Source of the DNA: a virus
Reading direction: 5' to 3' (one strand)
IMG/VR virus record: IMGVR_UViG_3300044713_000107
Location: 16,847 to 80,846 of that record
DNA length: 64,000 bases
Part shown: in pieces, positions 1 to 8,127 of the stretch
Layout: every line of letters starts with the position of its first letter
Numbering within the stretch: position 1 is the first letter of the stretch
Program-made: the position numbers and the translations under genes
Notes under the pieces: model-generated
What the model saw: only the letters and a program-made list of their open reading frames with translations
Told to the model about the DNA's origin: nothing
Databases searched by the model: none

Positions 1-1205
1 TGCCCCGGGTCAGCCGCGACGGTCACACCAGGCGGGATCACGCGGTTGGCGGCCAGGAGCGCGGCGGTGTGCGGGCCATGAGGATACGTTCCTGAATTGA
101 GGAGATCAGAGAGACCCTGCGGGAGACTGAACGCGGCCACGACCGCCGCAGCGACCAGAACGCCAGGGGCCTGACGCGCGTAGGAGCGGGCCCACGGGCG
201 CGGCGACATGATCAGACGCTGCCAGCCGTCGGCCGCGGCGAGGAACACGATCGGCATCAGCGGGGCCGAGTAGTGCCAGTACGTGTTCCAGTACTCGGGG
301 TTCGACGATTCGAACCGCCACAGCAGTGTCGGCACGGCGAGGAGAAGCAGCGGTGAGCGCAGGCACATGAACCCGGTGATGCCGAGGACCCAACCCAACG
401 TCTGCACCTTGATGGCGGGCCAGACGAGCGCGGCCAGCAGATGCCAGCCACCGCCAGGAAGTTCCGTGAAGTAGGCGTAGTGGTGGTGCGGGTTGAACAT
501 TGGGATCAACACGAACACCTCCGCGAGCGTCGCACCCACGCCAACAAGGGCGAGGAGCGACCCGAGGAGCCGGCGCCCATGCTGCCACGCCAGCAGCACG
601 CCCAGGGCGGCCACTGTCAGGCCCAAGTCCTCCTTGACCAGCAGCAGCGGCAGCGACCACACCGCAGCCCGCTCCGGACGACCCAGCAGCAACTGACGGC
701 CCACCACAGCCAGCACGGGGACAGCGAACGCGATCTCGTGGAACCCCGCAGCGACAGCCTGTGCCAACCCCCACGCCAGCCCGTATGCGACGGTCAGGCA
801 CGCGCCCCGGGAGCGGCCCAGGAGACGCACTGCGGTGTCGCCGACCACGCCGACTGAGCTGCCGAAGAGGACGGCCTGCGCGGTCACGAGCATCAAGGGC
901 GACGGCCACACCCACCACACGGGCGCGAGTAGGGCAATGATCGGCGACCAGTGATCACCGAGCAGATTCATGCCCTTGATCGGATCCCACGGCGCGCCAT
1001 GCGTCGCCCAACCCTTCACGGCCTCCGTGAAGATGGCCGTGTCGTACGTGTAGTCGTCGCCGCGGACCGTCCGGCACACCGCGAGGATGACCCAGGCTGC
1101 GGTGAATGCGAACGCGAGCATGACTGGCGTCGACGGGCGATGCGGGAGGCGCGCCTTGAGCGGGTGCAGGGCGATGGGTCTGGCAGGGTCACTAACGGAA
1201 GTCAC
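1..1205 (-). CDS. DUF2079-type polytopic membrane protein, 3' end missing
   Basis: About 400 residues are visible and the gene runs off the left edge. It starts at GTG 1205-1203, four bases after an AGGGGG ribosome-binding site. A hydrophobic segment follows a short basic leader, then a soluble loop with YDTAIFTEA and GDHWSPII, then several further transmembrane segments. This pattern matches the DUF2079 family, a GT-C-like membrane family of unknown substrate common in actinobacteria. The loop motifs D-x-x-x-F and H-W-S-P are family hallmarks. It lies downstream of the transfer-like operon in the same direction. Function beyond family membership is unknown. Confidence 0.75.
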   Translation of the reverse strand, partial: MTSVSDPARPIALHPLKARLPHRPSTPVMLAFAFTAAWVILAVCRTVRGDDYTYDTAIFTEAVKGWATHGAPWDPIKGMNLLGDHWSPIIALLAPVWWVWPSPLMLVTAQAVLFGSSVGVVGDTAVRLLGRSRGACLTVAYGLAWGLAQAVAAGFHEIAFAVPVLAVVGRQLLLGRPERAAVWSLPLLLVKEDLGLTVAALGVLLAWQHGRRLLGSLLALVGVGATLAEVFVLIPMFNPHHHYAYFTELPGGGWHLLAALVWPAIKVQTLGWVLGITGFMCLRSPLLLLAVPTLLWRFESSNPEYWNTYWHYSAPLMPIVFLAAADGWQRLIMSPRPWARSYARQAPGVLVAAAVVAAFSLPQGLSDLLNSGTYPHGPHTAALLAANRVIPPGVTVAADPG

Positions 1206-1272
1206 AATTCCCCCTGATTGCTTTCACGTTCCGTTTAATCAAGGTAGACGGCAGCACCGACGAACGAGCGGG

Positions 1273-1866
1273 TTACTGCCAGGGCGCGGGGCCGGTCCGG
1301 CTGGCCCAAGCGGCGAGGGCGTGTTCGTCGAGGAGCCGTAGCCCGACCCGCTTACCGAACGAGGCAGCGTCCTGCGTGAACGACGACGTGGTCACGACCG
1401 CCGCCAACTGCGCGCCGTGGATGTCGCGGTAGGTCCCGTTCACGGCCTGCAAAGCGGGGGACCGGACGGGGTTGCCGCGGGCGTACCGCTTCGCCTGGAT
1501 CAGGATCCGGCGCCCGTCCGGGGCAGTCGCGAGGACGTCAGCGGCGAGGTCACCGCCTCCGCCGACACGCTCGACGTTGCGGCATCCGTCGCGGCGGCAG
1601 AGGTCGGCGAGGGCGTACTCGAACTGGGTGGGGTCCATCTGCTGAAAGCCGACGATGGCGCGGGCCCGGGTGAGCTTGTGGCGACGGTGGTGGTGTCGGC
1701 GTCGCACGATCAGGGCGCTTGCCGCGAAGCAGCCGGCCGTGCACAGCACGACAGCGAGCGGGTGCTGCAGGATCGGCCACGCGACCGCGAACAGGACCAG
1801 GAACGCGATCAGACCGGGGCCGGCGTGGTGCCGGTGCCTCCGTATCCGCCTCACTGCCCTCTTCAC
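1273..1866 (-). CDS. Mrr-type restriction endonuclease domain protein with two N-terminal membrane segments
   Basis: A 197-residue protein starting at GTG 1866, whose GTGA overlaps the stop of the upstream gene. After a basic leader come two hydrophobic segments (about residues 15-30 and 35-50), an Arg/His-rich linker, then a C-terminal Mrr_cat domain. The domain begins MDPTQFEYALADL and carries the PD-(D/E)XK-like core: an acidic residue in GGDLAADVLA followed by ILIQAKRY (Q-x-K). Mrr-like nucleases cleave modified DNA, but membrane-anchored versions are also widespread and uncharacterised. Its place at the end of the transfer operon suggests a role at the membrane during DNA transfer or exclusion. 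The role is inferred; the domain is clear. Confidence 0.75.
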   Translation of the reverse strand: MKRAVRRIRRHRHHAGPGLIAFLVLFAVAWPILQHPLAVVLCTAGCFAASALIVRRRHHHRRHKLTRARAIVGFQQMDPTQFEYALADLCRRDGCRNVERVGGGGDLAADVLATAPDGRRILIQAKRYARGNPVRSPALQAVNGTYRDIHGAQLAAVVTTSSFTQDAASFGKRVGLRLLDEHALAAWASRTGPAPWQ

Positions 1867-2306
1867 CGCCTGCCCCCGATGCTGAAGCTGGAGTTGTCGC
1901 CGATCTTTACGTTGGAGATCCGGATGCCGCCCGCCACCTTGAGGGCGACGATCGCGACTGCGGCGAGCGCCACGGCGATGCTGATCGCGACGACGGCGTG
2001 CTCGGCCATGCTCAACCCCTTGAAGAAGACCCACGATCCGCACTCGACGAGCGCCAGGCCGGCGCACCAGCAGAACCCCATGAAGCCGCATCCGTGCATG
2101 CGCGCGGGCAGCGGGTCGTAGGCGGGAAGCGGCTGGGGTTCGGGGTCGGGCTGGTAGTAGGCGATGCCGTTGGCGTCGTGGAGGACGCGGACACGGGCCG
2201 GGGCCGGGATGAGCGGCTGCGGCGTGTAGACGGCCGGGGTGCTGGTGGGCTGCGGGTCTTCGTACGCGGCCCAGTCGAAGACCTCCTCGCTGCGGTGGTG
2301 CTGCAT
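1863..2306 (-). CDS. Membrane protein of the transfer operon (Spd-like)
   Basis: A 147-residue protein whose ATG at 2306 overlaps the TGA of the FtsK-like gene (TGATG), so translation is probably coupled. The N-terminal half is Pro-rich and soluble. The C-terminal half has two hydrophobic stretches (about residues 55-75 and 82-105) followed by a short polar tail. No family is recognised. Small membrane proteins beside traB in Streptomyces plasmids (Spd proteins) take part in intramycelial plasmid spread, and position makes that role plausible here. Confidence 0.6.
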   Translation of the reverse strand: MQHHRSEEVFDWAAYEDPQPTSTPAVYTPQPLIPAPARVRVLHDANGIAYYQPDPEPQPLPAYDPLPARMHGCGFMGFCWCAGLALVECGSWVFFKGLSMAEHAVVAISIAVALAAVAIVALKVAGGIRISNVKIGDNSSFSIGGRR

Positions 2307-4453
2307 CACTGCTCCTGGATGTGGTCGGTGTGGATGTAGTTGGTGCGCTCCCCGCCCGGCTGCACGATCTTCGGCTCGGCCTTCAGCCACGTGGTGACGG
2401 TCTGCCGGGACGGCGCCTTCGCGTTCGGGAACACCGCGCGGAAGGTGTCGAGGATGCCCTCGGGGTTGATGCCTTCCGGGCCGGAGGAGCGGACGATGCC
2501 GTAGACCTGGGGCCAGCGGTCGTCGCTGCTGATGCCGGGGGTGGGCGAGTTCGGACTGGCTGCGGGCGCGGGGGTGTCGTCAGTGGGGGGCGTCCAGACG
2601 CCACCGGCGCCTTCGACGATGTCGCGGAACTGGCGCTCCAGGTCGGCGTCACGGCTGGCGTTCTCGTCCATCGTCTGGTGCAAGTCCCGCTTCGCCGCAT
2701 CCGCCTGGTCGATCACAGACTGCGCCTCGGGAGCCAGCGGCCCGGCCTCCGGCTTGCCCCAGTCGGCGGTGACGCTACGGCGGCGCTCGGGCCGATCCCC
2801 GACGATGCTCGTCAGGCCTTCCTCAACTGGGAACGGCGCGGAGCCGAGGCCGAAGAGGTGGTCCGTGTTCTCCCACCGCTTCTCGTAGGCGTCGCCTGCG
2901 GCTTTGCGGGACAGGTCGTCAAGGTCGGGGTGGCGGTCGCTGGTGGCCTTCACGATGTCGGCGATCTGGTTCGGCAGCATCCGGTACGCCTTGAACGGCC
3001 GCGCGGGCTCGTCCAGGATCTTCACGAAGCCGCACCCGGGGTAGGGGGCGTCGTCGGTGCTGATCCGGTCGGACCAGCCGAACAGGTACGACATCTCCCG
3101 CTCGTCGGACTTCATGCCGATCTTCAGGCCGGACTGGGCCAGCAACTGCGGCTCGCTGATCACATCCTGCGTGGCGCGCAGCGCGGTGATGAGCGCGTTC
3201 ACGGCAACGGCGCGGGCGAGCTCGACGACCTGGATGAGGGTGTCGCCGGTCTCCTTCAGGATCTCGTTCTTGCGGGCCTTCGGGGAGAAGATCTCCGCGA
3301 TCTCATCGCCGACGATCATGATGCCGGGGACTGCGGCGCACACCGGCAGCTTGTCGTCGTTCGCCTCCAACTCCAGGTGCTTGTAACCCGGCTTGCGGGC
3401 CTTCGCGATCCGCAGCGCGGCCTTCGCCATCGCCAACGCCTTCGCCGGAGTGTCCGCAACCCAGTCGATCGGCGGCTTACCCGGGCGCCCGGCCTTCTCC
3501 CACGCGTGCAGCCACGCCAGCGCGAGACCACCGCCGTTGAGGTCGATCACCCACGTGATGTTGTCGGTCATGCGGACCAGGCCCGCGACCTCCACGTTCG
3601 ACAGGTTCGTCTTCCCGGAGCCCTTACGTCCGGCCATGAGCGTCGACAGCTGCCGCAGTGACGGAGCAACGCGCGCACCGTCCCGGTACACGCCCATCGG
3701 CAGGCCGTCGTTCAAAGACAGCGGCGAGTAGTCCGCCGGGTAGGGCTCATCCCCGGCGAGCCGGTTCACGGTCGCCACGTTGATCAGCACAGCACCGCGG
3801 TGCGCACCCGGGCCGACCTCAACCCCGCAGCCCTCGGGCAGCTTCGCGTCGGCGGCGAGGCCGTCCTCGAACGCCTTGAAGTCACGCCACTTCGTGCCGT
3901 TGGAGCACTCCCCATCGAGGGTGAACCCGCCGCCGGACTCCCACTGCTCAACGCCGACGATCTGCACGGTCGCACTGGTGCACACCCGGGTCAGACGCTC
4001 GGTCCACTCGTCGGCGACCGCGCGCCGCTTGGCGTCCATGCTGGCCGCACGCTCAATCGCCTCGAAGCGGGCCCGTTCGTCGGCCTTCACCTCCTCGTGG
4101 TGGCGTGCGCCCTCGATCGCGGCACCGAGACCGATGCCGCCTGCGATCAGCGCGCCAATCGCCTTGCCCGTCCAGGGACCTTCAACGGTCGCCCACGAGC
4201 ACCAGCCGCCGACACCCAGCCACGTGGCGGCACGCATGATCAGGGCTGAGCGGGGGATCCGCTTCTTCCGTCCGGCATACATGCTGCCGACCAGTCCGGC
4301 GCCAGCAGCACCGGCGAGCCAGCCGGGGCCGAGGTGGGCAAGGTGGTGATGGGCGAGTTCGTAGTCGGCCCAGGCAAGCGTGAGGCTCGTCCAGGTGGCG
4401 TTGATGGGGCCGGCGACGGGGCCGTGTCCGGCGTCCCAATCGATGTGCACCAC
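2306..4453 (-). CDS. traB: FtsK/SpoIIIE (TraB-type) DNA translocase
   Basis: A 715-residue protein starting at GTG 4453 with AAAGGA about ten bases upstream. Two hydrophobic segments near residues 40-110 anchor it in the membrane. The motor has Walker A GRKGSGKTN (about 275-283), a WVIDLNGGG strand and a Walker B-like GIMIVGDE (about 377-384). The C-terminal about 200 residues are charged and Pro-rich and end in a possible winged-helix segment. In Streptomyces, one such hexameric ATPase (TraB) moves double-stranded plasmid DNA between cells. Its neighbours are Spd-like proteins and a separate gamma-like domain, which supports a transfer role over cell division. The symbol rests on architecture and context only. 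Confidence 0.8.
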   Translation of the reverse strand: MVHIDWDAGHGPVAGPINATWTSLTLAWADYELAHHHLAHLGPGWLAGAAGAGLVGSMYAGRKKRIPRSALIMRAATWLGVGGWCSWATVEGPWTGKAIGALIAGGIGLGAAIEGARHHEEVKADERARFEAIERAASMDAKRRAVADEWTERLTRVCTSATVQIVGVEQWESGGGFTLDGECSNGTKWRDFKAFEDGLAADAKLPEGCGVEVGPGAHRGAVLINVATVNRLAGDEPYPADYSPLSLNDGLPMGVYRDGARVAPSLRQLSTLMAGRKGSGKTNLSNVEVAGLVRMTDNITWVIDLNGGGLALAWLHAWEKAGRPGKPPIDWVADTPAKALAMAKAALRIAKARKPGYKHLELEANDDKLPVCAAVPGIMIVGDEIAEIFSPKARKNEILKETGDTLIQVVELARAVAVNALITALRATQDVISEPQLLAQSGLKIGMKSDEREMSYLFGWSDRISTDDAPYPGCGFVKILDEPARPFKAYRMLPNQIADIVKATSDRHPDLDDLSRKAAGDAYEKRWENTDHLFGLGSAPFPVEEGLTSIVGDRPERRRSVTADWGKPEAGPLAPEAQSVIDQADAAKRDLHQTMDENASRDADLERQFRDIVEGAGGVWTPPTDDTPAPAASPNSPTPGISSDDRWPQVYGIVRSSGPEGINPEGILDTFRAVFPNAKAPSRQTVTTWLKAEPKIVQPGGERTNYIHTDHIQEQ

Positions 4454-4492
4454 GGCTGTGCAGTCCTTTCAGGAGGTGAGGGTGAGCTGGGG

Positions 4493-5905
4493 TCAGGACA
4501 GGTTGGTCGAGACGTCCCACATGCGCTCGCCAGCGATGCCCTTGCGCGGGTTCTCCAGGCGGGCGAGGTCGACCTGGTGGAGGCTCTTGAACGCGGGCTG
4601 CAGCTCGGCGGCGAGCTCGGAGGCCTTCAGCTGGAGACCGTGGATCTGCTTCATCAGGTCGACGATCTGCGGGTCGAGGGGGTGCTGGGCGTCGGCCTTG
4701 TCGACGGTGACCCTCATGGCCTCGGCAACGAGCTCCAGGCCCTCCTGGAGTCCGGCGAAGTCGGCGCCGACCTGGAGCATGCCGGTGGGTTCGTAGGCGG
4801 CTGCGGCGCGGGCCATTTCCATGGCGGGGCCGGTGAAGTGGTGGCCGGGCATGAGGGTTCCTCCGTTGGCGGTTCGGGTGATCTGGTTGGTGGGCTTGCG
4901 GACGACGGACGAGATGGTGGGTTCGGGCTTGGCCGGGTCGGTGGTCTTGTTCTTGCGGTTGGCGCGGTGCTGCTTCCATGCGGCCCAGGCTTTGGCGAGG
5001 CCCTTCTTGATGGACCAGTGGCGCAGCGTGCCCCACACGCCGGTGCGGATGGCGCGGAGGGCGTCGGCGGTGAACCCGCGGGACTTCCGTCCGGCTTTCT
5101 TCGCGGCAGCCCACGACTTGGTGCGCAGCGGCTTGCTGGTCTTCCACGCCTTCGAGGCACCGGCACCGGCGAGGCGACCGGCACCCGCGGCGGCGCGCCC
5201 GACGTGACCAGCCGTGGTCTTCGCGGCACGGCTGGCGGCGGACGGGCTCGTCTTCGAGGACTTCTGGGAGCGGTTCGAGTTGCTGCCGTTGGAGCCGGCG
5301 GAGCTGCCTCCATCGCGGCGGTTCCTGGTTCGCTGCGAACCAGGACCGCTAGCCGTGCTTCCGGTTCCGCTTCCGTGCGAACCAGCGCCCGCAGGCGAGC
5401 CGGAACCAGACCGCGAACCACCGCCGCTGGAACCTGCGGAACCCGTTGAGGTACGCCACGGCGAACCAGCCGCCGAGGTTCGCGAACCACCCGACCCGGA
5501 ACCACGCGAACCCCAGCTCGAACCCGTGCCGGAACCGCCCCACGAACCGCCGCGTGAACCACCGGAACCGAACCCGCCGGAACCGAGCGAGGACCGGCGC
5601 CGAACCTGACGGCGCCGGCGAACCACAGCCGCCACCGCCCCCAACGCAACCACCCCGCCAGCCGCGGCCAGCGCGGGCAGACCACCCGCCTCCGCCGCAG
5701 CCGTCAGGCCCATCGCGGTCGCGTTGCCGGTCGCAGCGAGCGCCGGCCCGGCGGGGATGCCGCGCTTCTTCGCGGGCTTCTCCTTGGCCTCCTTCGGCTC
5801 CGCAGCCTGCTGCCCGGCGGGTACAGCCCACCCGGCGGTGAGAGTCGGCGCGGGGATCGTGATGGTGGCCGGCTCCGGGGCGGGCGCGACCTGAGTGTCC
5901 GCCAC
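4493..5905 (-). CDS. Gly/Ser-rich membrane protein of the transfer operon (SpdB-like)
   Basis: A 470-residue protein starting at GTG 5905 behind AAGGGAGG. Order of parts: a Pro/Ala-rich leader, a hydrophobic segment (about residues 68-95), a very basic RRRRQVRRR patch, a long Gly/Ser/Thr repeat tract (about 105-200), a basic Lys/Arg region, then a C-terminal helical domain of about 140 residues beginning MPGHHFTGPAMEMARAAAAY. It resembles the SpdB2 type of Streptomyces conjugation proteins, which bind DNA and assist spread. Gly codons preceding Ser in the tract are mostly GGT, giving many GGTTC pentamers; see the repeat entry. Confidence 0.65.
   Translation of the reverse strand: MADTQVAPAPEPATITIPAPTLTAGWAVPAGQQAAEPKEAKEKPAKKRGIPAGPALAATGNATAMGLTAAAEAGGLPALAAAGGVVALGAVAAVVRRRRQVRRRSSLGSGGFGSGGSRGGSWGGSGTGSSWGSRGSGSGGSRTSAAGSPWRTSTGSAGSSGGGSRSGSGSPAGAGSHGSGTGSTASGPGSQRTRNRRDGGSSAGSNGSNSNRSQKSSKTSPSAASRAAKTTAGHVGRAAAGAGRLAGAGASKAWKTSKPLRTKSWAAAKKAGRKSRGFTADALRAIRTGVWGTLRHWSIKKGLAKAWAAWKQHRANRKNKTTDPAKPEPTISSVVRKPTNQITRTANGGTLMPGHHFTGPAMEMARAAAAYEPTGMLQVGADFAGLQEGLELVAEAMRVTVDKADAQHPLDPQIVDLMKQIHGLQLKASELAAELQPAFKSLHQVDLARLENPRKGIAGERMWDVSTNLS
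5280..5605. repeat. Dense GGTTC/GAACC pentamer cluster inside the SpdB-like gene
   Basis: About twenty GAACC or GGTTC pentamers fall in roughly 320 bases. They encode Gly-Ser steps on the minus strand, but GGT is used before TC-type Ser codons although GGC would be expected at this GC content. The same pentamers form the palindromic repeats in the neighbouring DUF2637 gene, so a DNA-level signal such as a motor recognition site is possible. Confidence 0.6.
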
Positions 5906-5987
5906 AGCGGGCCTCCCTTGGTGTCGTCGTCGGTGTCGTCGTCAAGCGGGATGGGGTGTCATGGGCGCAGGTGGAGGGGGTGATCTA

Positions 5988-6018
5988 GGTGGTGTCGTCG
6001 GGCGACGACGACACCACC
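5988..6018 (-). terminator. 13-bp perfect stem-loop between two Spd-like genes
   Basis: GGTGGTGTCGTCG at 5988-6000 pairs with 6006-6018 around a five-base loop. It lies just after the stop of the DUF2637-type gene and about 80 bases before the next start, so it may attenuate readthrough. There is no clear T-run. Confidence 0.5.
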
Positions 6019-6022
6019 ACCA

Positions 6023-6913
6023 TCAGTTGGGCGGGCTCTGCTCGTTGGCCTCAGACCAGGCGGTGCGGGCCTCGACGAGCCGGTTGTAGGAGGTGGTCTT
6101 GGACCATCCGGTCTCGTCCATGACGAACTTGAGCTTCACCGTGTCGAAGCCGTGCTCGTCGATCAGGTCGAGGATCTGCCGGACCTGCTCGGTGACAGGC
6201 GGTATGGCCGGCTGCTGTCCCGAGTTGGCGGCCGGCGCGAGCGCAGGGCGGGCAGCGGCGGCGTTCGGCCTGGTTCGCTTGGGCTGGTTCCGGACCAGGC
6301 TCGGGCCAGTAGCCGGAACCTGCTTCAGGGTGGGCTGCTGAACCGGGTTCGGAACCGTCGACGGAACCTGCGGTGCTGCCGGGTTCGGAACCTGGGCGGT
6401 CGTCTGGCTCACGGGGTTCGGAACCTGGTTCGCCGGGGTTCCAGCGGGCTGGTTCGGAACCTGCGCGGTGGGGTTCGCCGGAACCTGAACCTGTGCCGTC
6501 ACCGCAGGGTTCGGAACCGTCTCCGCGAGCGCGGTTCGGGATTCCGCTTCGGGGTTCGCATGGACTACCGTCTCGGCGAGCGCGTGGACTCGCCAGATCG
6601 TCAACGGAACCAGGATCGACACGAACGCGACGAGCGTGACGGACACCTGAACCTGTCCGGCATCGAGGAGACGGGCGGCGATCTGAGCGCACGACATGAT
6701 CGCGAGAGCGAACGCCAAATCCGGGCGACGCCCAGCACGAACCGCAGCCACGACGTACGCGTCGATCGCGAGAGGAAGCGCCGGAGCAACCCACGACGGG
6801 GCGCCGATGATCCGGGCCAGCTGCCACTCGGAGACTGCCGTCCACACGACGCCGGCTGCGACCGACAGGCGGACGAGCCAGACAACGGCCGTGTCCCTGG
6901 CTCGTTCGCTCAT
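6023..6913 (-). CDS. DUF2637-type membrane protein with C-terminal helix-turn-helix
   Basis: A 296-residue protein starting at ATG 6913 (MSERARD), with a GAGGGAGAA ribosome-binding site. Four hydrophobic segments occupy about residues 8-110, the DUF2637 pattern seen beside traB/spd genes in Streptomyces plasmids. A long Pro/Asn/Val-rich linker (about 120-225) repeats V-P-N-P and carries five copies of GGTTCGGAACC in its DNA. The C-terminal about 65 residues (EQVRQILDLIDEHGFDTVKL...WSKTTSYNRLVEA) look like a winged-helix or HTH, so a membrane protein that touches DNA. Role in transfer is inferred from neighbours. Confidence 0.7.
   Translation of the reverse strand: MSERARDTAVVWLVRLSVAAGVVWTAVSEWQLARIIGAPSWVAPALPLAIDAYVVAAVRAGRRPDLAFALAIMSCAQIAARLLDAGQVQVSVTLVAFVSILVPLTIWRVHALAETVVHANPEAESRTALAETVPNPAVTAQVQVPANPTAQVPNQPAGTPANQVPNPVSQTTAQVPNPAAPQVPSTVPNPVQQPTLKQVPATGPSLVRNQPKRTRPNAAAARPALAPAANSGQQPAIPPVTEQVRQILDLIDEHGFDTVKLKFVMDETGWSKTTSYNRLVEARTAWSEANEQSPPN
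6346..6518. repeat. Five copies of palindromic GGTTCGGAACC
   Basis: Identical 11-mers (arms GGTTC/GAACC around one G) start at 6346, 6382, 6415, 6451 and 6508. They encode V-P-N-P in the linker of the DUF2637-type protein. Streptomyces TraB motors bind short repeats at clt loci, so this cluster next to the motor gene is a clt candidate. Confidence 0.6.
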
Positions 6914-6937
6914 GATGGTTCTCCCTCTCGGGTAGGT

Positions 6938-6963
6938 GCCGGGCAGCGGGGGGACTGCCCGGC
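6938..6963 (-). terminator. 9-bp GC-rich hairpin
   Basis: GCCGGGCAG at 6938-6946 pairs with CTGCCCGGC at 6955-6963, in the gap between the small gene ending at 6985 and the DUF2637-type gene starting at 6913. It probably attenuates transcription. Confidence 0.5.
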
Positions 6964-6984
6964 GGACTGTGGTGGGCTGGCGTG

Positions 6985-7236
6985 TCAGGAGGTGGTGTCG
7001 TCGGAGCTGGGCCCGGTCTCGATGGCGGCGGCGATGCGGGCGTATGCGGCGGCGAGGGCGGTGTGGGCGTCGACGGTCCGCATCTGGTGGGCCTGTTCGC
7101 GCTCGGGGTAGCTGCGGCGGAGGAGCTTCGCGGCTTCGTGGGCGTGTTCGACGGCTTTGGTGAGGAGCTCCTCGCGCTTGGGTTGGTGGTCGCCGAGGTT
7201 GATGCGGACTCGGCTGGTGGGCTTGTTGTCGGCCAT
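6985..7236 (-). CDS. Small basic helical protein of the transfer operon
   Basis: An 83-residue protein starting at ATG 7236 with GGAAGGA upstream. It is mostly helical and charged: a basic N-terminus (SRVRINLGDHQPKREEL) then an Ala-rich amphipathic helix region. No family is recognised. Its position between the gamma-like protein and the DUF2637-type gene suggests a small accessory transfer (Spd) protein. Confidence 0.6.
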   Translation of the reverse strand: MADNKPTSRVRINLGDHQPKREELLTKAVEHAHEAAKLLRRSYPEREQAHQMRTVDAHTALAAAYARIAAAIETGPSSDDTTS

Positions 7237-7368
7237 GCGGGTCCTTCCGTCGGGGTGGGTGGCTTGGGGTCCCGGGCGCGGGCTTTGCGGTGGGGGAGCC
7301 GTGTGGACTCGCGCCCGGGGGTTGGCGGTCGGGTGGTGCGGCCGGTTTCATCCGCACGGCCCGACCAG

Positions 7369-7599
7369 TCAGTTGGCCTGTTGTGTCAGGCGTTGGTGTG
7401 CTTCCTGCGGGTCGAGGAGGACGTCGCGTGCGAGCGTGCCGCGTGAGGGTCCGACGATGCCGTGGGCGGCGAGCTGGTCCATGAGCCGTTCGGCGGTGGA
7501 GAACCGGATGCGGAGCTTGCGCTGGAGCATGTTGGTGGAGCCGAAGCGGGTGGTGGTGATGATCTCGGCGGCCTGGAACAGGAGGTCGTCGGCGGTCAT
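7369..7599 (-). CDS. Stand-alone FtsK-gamma-like winged-helix protein
   Basis: A 76-residue protein that is almost entirely one domain. DDLLFQAAEIITTTRFGST, NMLQRKLRIRFSTAERLM and DQLAAHGIVGPSRG follow the FtsK gamma winged helix in order: helix, QR-(x)-RI recognition helix, AxRLxDQLexxGIVGP. In bacterial FtsK this domain is fused to the motor C-terminus and reads KOPS. Here it is a separate gene four genes upstream of the motor. ATG 7599 overlaps the stop of the preceding gene (TGATG). It probably directs the translocase to DNA sites; the partner is inferred. Confidence 0.75.
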   Translation of the reverse strand: MTADDLLFQAAEIITTTRFGSTNMLQRKLRIRFSTAERLMDQLAAHGIVGPSRGTLARDVLLDPQEAHQRLTQQAN

Positions 7600-7949
7600 C
7601 AGAACGCGGCCCAGGCGTGCGGCTGCCCAAGGACGATGCGGTCGTAGGTGCGCTCGGTGCGCTCGTGGGAACCCTCGGCTTCGACGGCGGCGAGCTGGGC
7701 ACGAACCTGCTGGCGGGTCATCGAGACGGGGCCGTGTGGGGCGGTCGGGATGGAGTCCCAGTCGAGGTCGTGGCTCAGCGGGCGGGCGGTGAGCGGCCGG
7801 GCGGGCGGAGCCGGGCGCGGGCCGAGACCGGAGGGCTTGCGCGGGCCAGGGACGCGGGGGATGGCCGGCTTGTCGTCGTCGGTGTCCCAGCCCTGCGGGG
7901 CTGCTGTGCTGCTGATGGTGCTGGCGATACTCTCCATGTGTCTGCCCAT
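7599..7949 (-). CDS. First gene of the transfer operon, unknown function
   Basis: A 116-residue protein if ATG 7949 is used; ATG 7937 is an alternative. The N-terminal two thirds is Pro-rich and probably disordered. The last about 50 residues, with SMTRQQVRAQLAAVEAEGSHERTERTYDRIVLGQ, are predicted helical. No family is recognised. It leads the minus-strand operon and follows the divergent control region with the large dyad. Confidence 0.55.
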   Translation of the reverse strand: MGRHMESIASTISSTAAPQGWDTDDDKPAIPRVPGPRKPSGLGPRPAPPARPLTARPLSHDLDWDSIPTAPHGPVSMTRQQVRAQLAAVEAEGSHERTERTYDRIVLGQPHAWAAF

Positions 7950-8042
7950 TCGCTTCGGAGTGGTTGGGCGGCTTGGCCCGGTCGGTGTTCGCGCACTGGT
8001 CGGGCCGTCTTGCTGAGAACCGGGTGCGGTTCCCATGAGACA

Positions 8043-8083
8043 AACCCTAGGGCTTGTTCGTAGGCATGGCAAGCCCTAGGGTT
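8043..8083. promoter_or_regulatory. Perfect 14-bp inverted repeat, putative operator
   Basis: AACCCTAGGGCTTG at 8043-8056 is repeated inverted at 8070-8083, with a 13-base spacer. Each arm contains the palindrome CCCTAGGG, so four half sites are present. It lies between the transfer operon (minus) and the HTH regulator gene at 8128 (plus), as the Kor operators do in Streptomyces plasmids. It is most simply the operator for that regulator. Confidence 0.75.
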
Positions 8084-8127
8084 GGTGTCGTTGGATCTGC
8101 ACTCCCCAAAGGGAAGGGAGCGCGGGC

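Noticed and set aside
106-918. A 270-codon minus-strand open frame at the left end
   Set aside because: Its product is Arg/Ala/Gly-rich noise. Another minus frame across the same bases encodes the DUF2079 protein and has a ribosome-binding site.
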